Shown here in pieces: positions 10,623 to 18,591 of a DNA stretch of 64,000 bases. Location: contig CAWFHK010000001.1 of NCBI GenBank assembly GCA_963815655.1, forward strand, positions 2,542,001-2,606,000, read 5' to 3'. How positions within the stretch are numbered: the stretch's first letter is position 1; each line of letters begins with the position of its first letter. The stretch comes from JAWOLE01 sp963815655 (GTDB lineage: Bacteria > Acidobacteriota > Thermoanaerobaculia > UBA5066 > Gp7-AA6). The notes below the pieces were generated by a model. That model was not told where the DNA came from. It made no database searches and was given only the letters and a program-made list of their open reading frames with translations. A program made the position numbers and the translations under genes.

Positions 10623-11768
10623 TTACTCGATCACATACTCCTTCCTGGCACGAACGATGACATTCGGCCGGAGGACTCGAACCTCGACTCGATGCAGAGA
10701 GCGTGACTCCAGGTTCCGAGGCGTGTAGGTGAGAAAGTACTGACTCTTGAGGTCGGTCAGGATGGAGTGGAGAATCTCGGGCAGCTTTCGGACGTTGCGG
10801 ACGAAATACGATCGTCCTCCGGTCTCCTCGGCCAGCCGGTTCAGGAAGACCATCGGCACCTTCGACTCGTCGGCTCCAAGCGCCACCGAGAAGACGGACA
10901 CCTCCGCCACCCGCGACATCTCGATGACCTGATTGACCGACAGCCGGCTGCGGTTGTCCAGGCCGTCGGTGAAGAGGACCACGGCTTTGCGTCGCTTGAC
11001 GTGTTTCAACCCGCGAAGCGCGGCGGCAACGACATCGTAGATGGAGGTTTCTCCTTCAAGACGGCTCTGATCGACCTTTTCATGAAGAGCCTTGCGGTTC
11101 TGAGTCAGGTCCGGAATCTCCACGATCGCGGAATTGAAGGTGCAGATTCCGGCCTCGTCTTCGGGCCTGAGGGCGTCCAGGAACGCGTGCGCAGCGCCCC
11201 GGGCGTCGTCGCGCCGGGCCAGCATGGAGCCGGAGGTATCGAGGGCGAGGATCACCGCCATTGGCGAGTCCGTCGAGTCGAACGTCTCGATCTTCTGCAT
11301 CTGGCCTTCGTCGAAGACGAGGAATTCCTTCGGATTCAACCCGGGAACAGGGCGGCCATTCCGGTCTGTCACGATCGGAGAGATGCCGACGGCATGAACG
11401 GTTGGGGCAACCGTGAATCCCACCTCGCGTGTCCGCAAGGACGCGGTTGCGAACTCTCGGCCGCCACGGAGCAACGCGACCGTGATCAGATGTTGTCGCA
11501 GCGTGTCGCCGGCCTCCCAGAAGGTCTGCCACGGCGAGTCCGTGACAGTATCGATCTTGCGGCCGTCCACGAAGAAGTCCACCTCCTCCGGCTGCTCCCC
11601 GATCACCTCGACCTCGATGCGCGTTTCTCCCAACAGCAGATCGGCAGGGGAAGGAGAGATGAACCGGATGACCGGCCGGACCGGCATGGGCGGCGGTGCC
11701 GACTGGCCGAAAACGCCCACCCCGGCGGTTAGAAGAACGGCAAGAGGCAGAAGTCGTCGAAGGGTCAT
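10623..11768 (-). CDS. Secreted VWFA-domain protein, acidobacterial type
   Basis: The 381-aa protein begins with a signal peptide (LLPLAVLLTAGVGVFG). An Ig-like segment follows, then a von Willebrand factor A domain from about residue 170. The metal-binding MIDAS site is visible as DTSGS (177-181), with later ETSIYD and TDGLDN. The pattern of a PxxDRNGxPVPGLxxxxFxVxDEG segment before the VWA domain matches the Acidobacteria-specific VWFA family. The start overlaps the stop of the 1,219-aa gene by 4 nt, so it is the last gene of a kinase-TonB / secreted protein / VWFA operon. It probably binds a protein partner outside the cytoplasm. Confidence 0.88.
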   Translation of the reverse strand: MTLRRLLPLAVLLTAGVGVFGQSAPPPMPVRPVIRFISPSPADLLLGETRIEVEVIGEQPEEVDFFVDGRKIDTVTDSPWQTFWEAGDTLRQHLITVALLRGGREFATASLRTREVGFTVAPTVHAVGISPIVTDRNGRPVPGLNPKEFLVFDEGQMQKIETFDSTDSPMAVILALDTSGSMLARRDDARGAAHAFLDALRPEDEAGICTFNSAIVEIPDLTQNRKALHEKVDQSRLEGETSIYDVVAAALRGLKHVKRRKAVVLFTDGLDNRSRLSVNQVIEMSRVAEVSVFSVALGADESKVPMVFLNRLAEETGGRSYFVRNVRKLPEILHSILTDLKSQYFLTYTPRNLESRSLHRVEVRVLRPNVIVRARKEYVIE

Positions 11769-14700
11769 GGATTTGCAGCGAATTGGTCGTCCGACTGGTC
11801 GCGGACCAGCCGCCCGGAACGGACCGCCTGGTCGAGAAGACGATCCAGATCCGCTTTCGAAAAGGAGTGTGCCGCGCGGACCGTAGTCGACCAGTCGTAC
11901 CCGAAGGTCATCTTGAGCCCGGCCAGCATCTCATCGAGGTACGCGGGCAGGACCAGCGGGAGCGTCGCGGCCGGAAGGCCCGCATCCTGAATGCGGCAGG
12001 CAACGGCGATCTTCAAGTCGTAGAGTCGGTCGCTCAGAAGCTGCAACGTTCTATACGAGGCGAGTCGCTCGTATGCGGGCAGGTCCATATCGGTCAATCG
12101 AAATCGGCCCGCGTACCAGACCGCGCGGGGGCCGAACTGAGCGAGACGATCTCGCGCTCCCTCTTCTCCGAACTTCTTTCGCAACCGCTCGAGCGCGTTC
12201 CTCGCTTCGGTGGCTGCGGGAACCGAGGCCGGGCCGCCGGAGAGAACGATCCGGCGTCCGATGAGCCAGAGATCGGAGGGAGAGAGGTAATCCGAAAGAG
12301 CGCCGCCGGGAGACGGCTTGGGACCGACCTTCGAGACAAGCACGAGTCGCGATCGCGGCACGAGGTCCCGAGCCAGGTCGCTCCAGATCCGGAAGCGCTC
12401 TCCCGGAGTCAATCCGGCCAGGGCCGCGCAGAGCTGCTCCGACGCCCGGGAGGAGGCGGCCACGAATTCCAGCGCATCGTCATCCAGCATCACCGCCGAC
12501 ATCCGGTGAATCGGGCCGACGAGACCCGCGCGAATGTCGTCGTTGGCGATGAAGGACAGCGGCTCGTGCCGAAGCTGGTCGGCGTGGAGCCCTCCGAGCA
12601 CGTCCGGGAGACCGAATATCGATCCGGTCACGCGCGATCCCGCGCCGGCCTCTCCCGTGATGAGCTCGGTCGGAGCGAAGAAACGCTCCACAATGCTCCC
12701 GCGCGAGTCATAGGAATGGAAGGAATGCCGGCGGACGAATTCCGGGTCCTGGTAGTAGAGGTCGTTCGGGTCTCCCATCGCGGCCGCATAAACGTGCCCG
12801 AGAAGGGCCTCCAGATGTCTCTCGGCGACGACAGCGTCGAAGGCATTCACGTACTCGCCGATCTCGGCGAGTTTCCTTGGTTTGGTCCATTGAGCGATTT
12901 CCAATGTACATTCCTGGGCCCGTGCGTATTCCTTGCGGAGACGCTCATCGTCTCCGTCCGGCTTCGCGGCTCCGGGGAGAATCTTCAAGACGGTCGCGAG
13001 ATGAGCCAGCGCGGTCTTCGTTGCCCCAAGATCGCCTTTCCTAGCGGCGGCGACGAGCACGTCCCGAGCGGCCTGGATCGAGTCGATGTCCTCGAGCTGC
13101 GTCAGTTGCTGCTTCTCACGAAACTCTCGCCGCCGGTTCGCGTCGTCGGTTGTAGGATCGAAGAAGTAGGTGCCGCCGCGCCACTCGAATCGAGACGGCG
13201 CCGCGGCCCCGGCGAGGGCCCGAGTGAGGAGCTCGTCGGAGGTCGGACTCTTCTCGGGGATCGTGACGCGAATGTAAACCGGAAACGGCTCGGTCGGATC
13301 CACGATGGACGAGGTTCCGGGGACGGCGCCGGGTTGGCGGGGAAGAGGCACCGGGGGGGGGAGCGGCCGGGAGCGCCACTCTTCCATCACCAGCGCTTCG
13401 GCGGTCCAGGCCTGCGCCAGTTCCGGGGGCGAAAGCGGAGAACTCTTCGGCGCCTCCCCCTCCGGGGGTTCGCCGGCCGCCTGCTCGGCCGCGAAGCGAT
13501 CAGCCAGATCGATCTCCAGCTCCAGCGACCGGGACGCGAGAGGGCCCACGAACCTGTCGTCATTGACGCAGGCGGGCTCCAGGAACGAGCGGAGGTTCGC
13601 TTTGGCCTCCGCTCGCCGCTTTTCCTCGGCGGCCCTCTCGAGGGCGAGTCGCACCTCGATTCTCTTATCCCGGTCGTCCAGCGCTCCCCGGTAGGCCAAT
13701 TCGCGCCGAGAGTCCTCGCGAGACTGTGCCTCGATATACCGCCCCTCCGCAGCCCGGAGAGCGCCGAACAGGCGATCGGAGTACCACTGGTACAGCTCCC
13801 TCTCACCGTTGCCGGCGCCGACCTTCTCTCTCGTGAAGAGAGGCTGTGCTAGCAGCGCCACAAAGAGCTCCTGGGTCTCACGATCCGTTAAGGCCTGGGC
13901 TCGAGAGAGCAGCGCGAGGAGTTCGACGCTCGCTTGGAAGAGTCCCGCGCTAACCTCGGCCTCCCTTGACGGTGCGCGGCGAGCCAGCCGGTCGAGGGTG
14001 AAGAGATATCGGCGCGCGAGGGTCGGCCCATCCAGAGGGAGATCCTCCAGGACCGCGTAGGCCGGCAGGAAACGATCGAGCCCCCGAGACAGCAGCAGGG
14101 CCAATCCCGGATCATGAAGAGCGGGCCGCCCCTCGACGAGGCTCGAAACGAACAGGAAGCGGCGCTGCGCCGGAAACCGGACCGACGCGTCGCCGGTGGT
14201 GCCGCGCAGGAGTTTTCGAAGGGTCTCTTCGGGCGGCAACTGCCGGGCGTTGGCGAGAAGCGCCGCAAGTTCCGATTCGCCGCGGGGAAACTCCCCGTTC
14301 TCCAGATCCACCGCGGGGAGAAGCAGGGTCCCCTCGTCTGAGAGCTTGAGAAACCGGGCGAGGTGCGCGAAGTCGTAGGGGTCCCGGCGGGTGAAGGCGA
14401 AGCTCTCTCCCGACCGTTCGATCGCCTTGTACAGACGCCGGAATCGCTTGACGGCTTTCTGGCCTCCTCCCGTCTTGCCGAGCAGCAGCTCCCGGCCGAT
14501 CGCCTCGGGAAGCTGTTGGAAGACATCCACGACATATGCCGCCTTTCCCTGGTCCGTCGTATAGAGAGCGGTCAGAAAGGCGGGGCGTTCGGAGGTCTGT
14601 CTCCCGATGATGTCGATCCAGACCGCCTCGGCATCCTTGCCTCCCGGGAGAACGAAACGTCCGTCCCGGATCATCAGCGCCTCAGGAAAGCGGCAGAAGG

Positions 14701-15424
14701 TATCGAGAACCTCATCGTAGAGGATTCTCCATCCGAGTTCGTGCCCCTTCTCATCGCGAATCAGGCCGTGGAGCTCGTCCCGCGTGTCGGTGTCCAGCGC
14801 ATGAAGCGCCACGAGCATCCGCGACGCATCCACGTTCTTGACGAAGTAGAGGAAGGCATTGCCCGCGGACAGGCGCGGCTCCCGGACAGTCTCGCGCCAG
14901 GCCGCGAGACCGAAAGGCAGCGGAGCGGTTAGGTCTTGGGAAGCGACCGTTACGAGTTCTCCCTCTTTCAACTTCTTGAGAAACTCAGTGAGCGGAACCC
15001 CGAGCGTGTCGAGGAAAGACTGGCGCCGAAGCGATTGATCGTCATCCCGTTGAATCGTGGTGAACGCCCGGCCCTCCCCCCTCACCTTGAACCCGAGCCA
15101 TTCCAGGGCAAGTCTGACTTTCTTGAACGGCTCCTTCCCCACGGCGGAGAAGGCGGCGGGGTTCCCGAAACGGCTCCGCCAGTCCGCCAGGTCCTCGACG
15201 AAAGAGACGACGGTCCTCCTTCGCTCGATGTGATTCCACGACTCCCTAGGGTTCCCCTCGAAAAGCAGCACCCGGTGCAGGTCGAGAAAGAACGGCTGGC
15301 CCCCTTCGAGCCGGAAGAGATGCCTGATCGCCGTCGGACCTCCCGGTATCGGAACCTCGTCGTCAGCGGCCGCCGTGCCGACGAGGAGAAGCGCGAGGAC
15401 GGCTGCGGCGACGGAGAGTCGCAT
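11765..15424 (-). CDS. Large secreted protein of unknown function (1,219 aa)
   Basis: I do not recognise a family. A signal peptide is evident (MRLSVAAAVLALLLVGTAAA, cut near ADDE). The rest is mostly helical in composition, rich in Arg, Glu and Leu, with a charged stretch around residues 590-620 and a Pro-rich segment near 690 encoded across a nine-C run that stays in frame. No membrane helix is seen after the signal peptide. It starts 2 nt after the kinase-TonB gene and overlaps the VWFA gene by 4 nt, so the three are very likely co-transcribed and translationally coupled. A role in a cell-surface assembly with VWFA and TonB-C partners is inference from context. Confidence 0.8.
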   Translation of the reverse strand: MRLSVAAAVLALLLVGTAAADDEVPIPGGPTAIRHLFRLEGGQPFFLDLHRVLLFEGNPRESWNHIERRRTVVSFVEDLADWRSRFGNPAAFSAVGKEPFKKVRLALEWLGFKVRGEGRAFTTIQRDDDQSLRRQSFLDTLGVPLTEFLKKLKEGELVTVASQDLTAPLPFGLAAWRETVREPRLSAGNAFLYFVKNVDASRMLVALHALDTDTRDELHGLIRDEKGHELGWRILYDEVLDTFCRFPEALMIRDGRFVLPGGKDAEAVWIDIIGRQTSERPAFLTALYTTDQGKAAYVVDVFQQLPEAIGRELLLGKTGGGQKAVKRFRRLYKAIERSGESFAFTRRDPYDFAHLARFLKLSDEGTLLLPAVDLENGEFPRGESELAALLANARQLPPEETLRKLLRGTTGDASVRFPAQRRFLFVSSLVEGRPALHDPGLALLLSRGLDRFLPAYAVLEDLPLDGPTLARRYLFTLDRLARRAPSREAEVSAGLFQASVELLALLSRAQALTDRETQELFVALLAQPLFTREKVGAGNGERELYQWYSDRLFGALRAAEGRYIEAQSREDSRRELAYRGALDDRDKRIEVRLALERAAEEKRRAEAKANLRSFLEPACVNDDRFVGPLASRSLELEIDLADRFAAEQAAGEPPEGEAPKSSPLSPPELAQAWTAEALVMEEWRSRPLPPPVPLPRQPGAVPGTSSIVDPTEPFPVYIRVTIPEKSPTSDELLTRALAGAAAPSRFEWRGGTYFFDPTTDDANRRREFREKQQLTQLEDIDSIQAARDVLVAAARKGDLGATKTALAHLATVLKILPGAAKPDGDDERLRKEYARAQECTLEIAQWTKPRKLAEIGEYVNAFDAVVAERHLEALLGHVYAAAMGDPNDLYYQDPEFVRRHSFHSYDSRGSIVERFFAPTELITGEAGAGSRVTGSIFGLPDVLGGLHADQLRHEPLSFIANDDIRAGLVGPIHRMSAVMLDDDALEFVAASSRASEQLCAALAGLTPGERFRIWSDLARDLVPRSRLVLVSKVGPKPSPGGALSDYLSPSDLWLIGRRIVLSGGPASVPAATEARNALERLRKKFGEEGARDRLAQFGPRAVWYAGRFRLTDMDLPAYERLASYRTLQLLSDRLYDLKIAVACRIQDAGLPAATLPLVLPAYLDEMLAGLKMTFGYDWSTTVRAAHSFSKADLDRLLDQAVRSGRLVRDQSDDQFAANP

Positions 15425-15426
15425 CG

Positions 15427-17469
15427 TTACTGGGCTGCCTGCGAGGGAACCGAGGCGGCGAGGCCGACCGTCTCGGCCTCCCGAGAGATCTCCTTCAACC
15501 GGTCCCCGAGAAGATCCTTCGTCCTGCGGACAATGCTCGTGACCTTGATGCGGACAGAGACAGGATTTCCGTTCACGGTCGCCGGTAGGAAACGCCAGTT
15601 CGAAACCGCGTTGATCGCGGCGCGGTCGAGGACGAAGTGCTGGAGGCGGGCCACCTGCGCGTAGCGGACCTCTCCCGAGTCCGTGACCACCGCCTCGACG
15701 ACGATCGCGATCTCATCGGGCCCGGGAGGCAACGTGTCGGAACCCGGATAGTTCATGCCAACTTCCCGAACCAGGACCGGGGGCACCAGCCGGACCGGAT
15801 CGGAGGCCCCGGCCGGCCCCGATCCGGCGCGTGGCGAGCCGCGGGTGATCGCCGGCGCCGGGGCGGCAGGCGTCAAGTCGATCCGACGTTTCGCGGCAAC
15901 CATCGCTTCGCGCTTCCATCGGATGGACGACCCCCGGGCCTTCTCGAACAATTGTTGCGCGCCAAGGAAAGCCTCTCCCGCGGGAGAACACTCTCCTCGT
16001 CCGAACAAGACCAGGGCCTCGCTTTCCTTCTGCCTGGCGAGACGGTAGGTGTTCGGGGCGCGGGCCGCCGCGTCCTCCGCGTCGGCGGCCGACCGGGCCG
16101 CCGCCATTCGCGACCGCGCCTGTTCGGCGGCCGACCCCGGCGGGACCGGCGCCGGTGTCGGAGACTCGATCTCCGCGCTGCCAACCGGAATGGCCGCCAC
16201 TGTTGCCATTGCCTGGGGGGTGGGCAATGCCGTGGCAACTACGGGAGGCGTCGGCGGCGACGTGGGTGCAGGCAATTGCGTGTTCGGCTTCGAACGAAGG
16301 TGCAGCGAGACAAGGAAGACGCCGATCAATATCAGGCCGGCGACCGTGCCGCCGATGGCCAGTCGAAAATGCTCTCTCTTCCGGGAAGAAGGCGGCTTCG
16401 ATGCTGTTGCTGTGGCCGCAGGAGCCTGCGCCGGCCTCGCGGGAGCGGCCGGCTTCACACCCGCCGTCGGCTCAGCCACAGCCGGCGTCGAATCCCGCTT
16501 CAGTGCCGCCGAGACGGGACGCGGGCCGAGGACAGAGGGCGCGGAGGCCGCTCGCCAGGCCTCGCCGATCGTCAGGGGCTTAGTCGTATCGGCATCCGCG
16601 GGGGTCGCAAGACGACTTCTCAACGAGACAACCTCCCTGTCGAACTCTTCGGCGGAGGCGAAACGCATGTCTCGTTTCTTCTCGAGCGCTTTCAAGACGA
16701 CCCCCGCGACCTCCTGAGGCACCTTCCCCTCGGGGTCGCTCTTGATGAATGGAGTCGGCGACAGGAAAAGATGGCCGACGAGAATCTGGCGCGGCCGGTC
16801 ACCACGAATCGGCAGGATGCCCGTCAGCATCTGGTAGAGAACGACTCCGAGCGAATACAGGTCGCTGCGGCCGTCGAGCCTCTCGCCCTCCTCGAGGGCG
16901 CCGAGCTGCTCGGGCGAGCTGTACTTCATCTTGCCGACGAAACTGCCACTCCCAGTGATGTCGACCGTCGTCGTGAGTGACTTCGCGAAGCCCAAACCGA
17001 TCAACTTGACGTTTGCCTGGCCGTTCTCGTCCAGCGCCAACATGATGTTGTCCGGCGCAATATCGCGATGAACAATGTTTCTTCGATGCAGGCATTCCAG
17101 CGCGAGGAGTGTCTGGTGCGTGACCTCCAGGGCGAGGGGCAGGCTCGGAGTACCAGAGGCGTCCAGGAGCTCGGAGATGTTCACGCCGTCGATGTATTCG
17201 AAGACGATGTATGACGTTCCCTGCGCGTCCTGGAAGAGGTCAAGGATCGAGCAGATATTGGGATGCCTCAGGTGCGTGAGCGTCTTGGCTTCCCGGAAAA
17301 AGCGGCGCCCGGCTTCGTCGCCCGGGTCCCCCTGTCGGCGCATGGCCTTGAGAATCCGGATTTCGTCCAGGTGAACGTGACGGACCTTGTAGATGGCGCC
17401 CGTCTCGCTCTCGCGGATCGTGCCGAGGATCTCGTACTTTCCCTCGAGGATCGTGCCAGGGTCCTGCAA
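15427..17469 (-). CDS. Kinase-like protein with TonB C-terminal domain; DFG motif altered
   Basis: Residues about 10-285 form a kinase fold with Lys41 and an intact HRDIAPDN loop (135-142). The Mg-binding DFG is replaced by GLG (LIGLGFAK, about 156-163), and the glycine loop is poor (IRESETGAIY). The Gly codon is GGT, one transition from Asp. A Pro/Ala-rich linker leads to a membrane helix at about 369-390. The C-terminal region from about 570 resembles a TonB-C domain (ARLQHFVLDRAAINAVSNW, then RFLPATVNGNPVS). The protein may be a pseudokinase transmitting a state across the membrane. It heads the operon with the 1,219-aa and VWFA genes. Confidence 0.85.
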   Translation of the reverse strand: MQDPGTILEGKYEILGTIRESETGAIYKVRHVHLDEIRILKAMRRQGDPGDEAGRRFFREAKTLTHLRHPNICSILDLFQDAQGTSYIVFEYIDGVNISELLDASGTPSLPLALEVTHQTLLALECLHRRNIVHRDIAPDNIMLALDENGQANVKLIGLGFAKSLTTTVDITGSGSFVGKMKYSSPEQLGALEEGERLDGRSDLYSLGVVLYQMLTGILPIRGDRPRQILVGHLFLSPTPFIKSDPEGKVPQEVAGVVLKALEKKRDMRFASAEEFDREVVSLRSRLATPADADTTKPLTIGEAWRAASAPSVLGPRPVSAALKRDSTPAVAEPTAGVKPAAPARPAQAPAATATASKPPSSRKREHFRLAIGGTVAGLILIGVFLVSLHLRSKPNTQLPAPTSPPTPPVVATALPTPQAMATVAAIPVGSAEIESPTPAPVPPGSAAEQARSRMAAARSAADAEDAAARAPNTYRLARQKESEALVLFGRGECSPAGEAFLGAQQLFEKARGSSIRWKREAMVAAKRRIDLTPAAPAPAITRGSPRAGSGPAGASDPVRLVPPVLVREVGMNYPGSDTLPPGPDEIAIVVEAVVTDSGEVRYAQVARLQHFVLDRAAINAVSNWRFLPATVNGNPVSVRIKVTSIVRRTKDLLGDRLKEISREAETVGLAASVPSQAAQ

Positions 17470-17703
17470 GGAACTGTCTCCTTATGGATCTGGTGGAGGA
17501 TTCTACCTCTCGTAGGCTTGGTGTCCGCAGCTTCGCGGGCCGGCCAAAGTTCAAAGGTTCGACCCCTTCCCGCAGGAGGCCCTAATTCATTCACATCAGG
17601 GAGCTTGCGCCGACCGTCCTCTTCCGTGTTTCGTGCCCGCCGGACGGCCTTCGGATGCAGGAAACGAGGTGAGAGACACTCGGATGTTCTTCGTGGATCC
17701 GAG

Positions 17704-18591
17704 CTAAGAGGCCGGCCTCGACGTTTCCACGGCCTTATTGAAGAACTCGACGAACCGAGGCGAGAACACCAACGTTCTCGGGACGAGAGTGGGATCCAGA
17801 CGCCGGCAGTCGTTTGCATCGCGAAGCGCCGACTGTTGCAGGTCGTCGTCCTTCGCCCTGCCCACGATGTATAGAGCGAAACGCGCGGCCGAACGAAACA
17901 GCCGCGCCTGAGCGGCGGCCCGGCGATCAAGGAAATCGGGCGCCGCCGCGAGGGTCTGCACGGCTCTGGCATAGTCCCCCGCGAAGTAAGCGGAAGCGCC
18001 TTCCAGAAGAGCCGGCGGAACGACGGCCGGTTGGGGAATGATCTGCTTCAACAGGTTTGGCTTCGATATCGCCGTCTCCCCGGGAGGCGAAGGAACCCGG
18101 GCCGCCTGGACCCGGGCGTCTGGTCCCGGAATCACCATCCTCCGGGTCGGGGTCAGTAAGGGGATCGGCGCCGGAGAGAGGACGACGGCCGCTGCCGGCG
18201 CGGGAGCGGGCGCCAGGCATCGGGCTCGCAGCCTCAGGAGGCTCCTGTACTCCGCTCCCTTTTGAATCGCGCCCTGCCTTTCCGATATGGCGAATTCCCC
18301 GATCGCGGCCGCGCATTGGCCGGAGCTGGCGTAAGCGAAGCCGAGATAGTAGTGAGGCAGGTACGGCCGCATCCGCATCCCGTACACCTGGACCGGCTCG
18401 GAGGTCTCCTGCGGCCTCATCGCGATGGCCGCTCGAAAGTCGGAGATGGCCTCGGGCCAGTTTCCGCCGTCGATTGCCCTGACTCCATTGACGAACTGCG
18501 CCTCGTAGTCCTGCGAGAGCAGTGGCAGTCCCGCCAACAGCAAGGCAGCGCCGAGTTGGCATCCGCGCAGGACTCTCGAAGACGAGCTCAT
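17704..18591 (-). CDS. Secreted TPR-like protein
   Basis: The 295-aa protein has a signal peptide after MSSSSRVLRG (GAALLLAGLPLL). Two helical-repeat regions follow (about 30-120 and 200-290), separated by a Pro/Ala linker. The first looks like TPR (GNWPEAISDFRAAIAMRPQE). The start is set at 18591 because its ATG overlaps the TGA of the upstream kinase pseudogene by 4 nt; an upstream ATG at 18654 would lie inside that gene. Translational coupling implies the two worked together. About 230 bases without features separate it from the next kinase. Confidence 0.75.
   Translation of the reverse strand: MSSSSRVLRGCQLGAALLLAGLPLLSQDYEAQFVNGVRAIDGGNWPEAISDFRAAIAMRPQETSEPVQVYGMRMRPYLPHYYLGFAYASSGQCAAAIGEFAISERQGAIQKGAEYRSLLRLRARCLAPAPAPAAAVVLSPAPIPLLTPTRRMVIPGPDARVQAARVPSPPGETAISKPNLLKQIIPQPAVVPPALLEGASAYFAGDYARAVQTLAAAPDFLDRRAAAQARLFRSAARFALYIVGRAKDDDLQQSALRDANDCRRLDPTLVPRTLVFSPRFVEFFNKAVETSRPAS

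Noticed and set aside
13340..13365. Frameshift at a nine-G run in the 1,219-aa gene
   Set aside because: The reading frame continues through it as a Pro-rich segment with sensible sequence on both sides.
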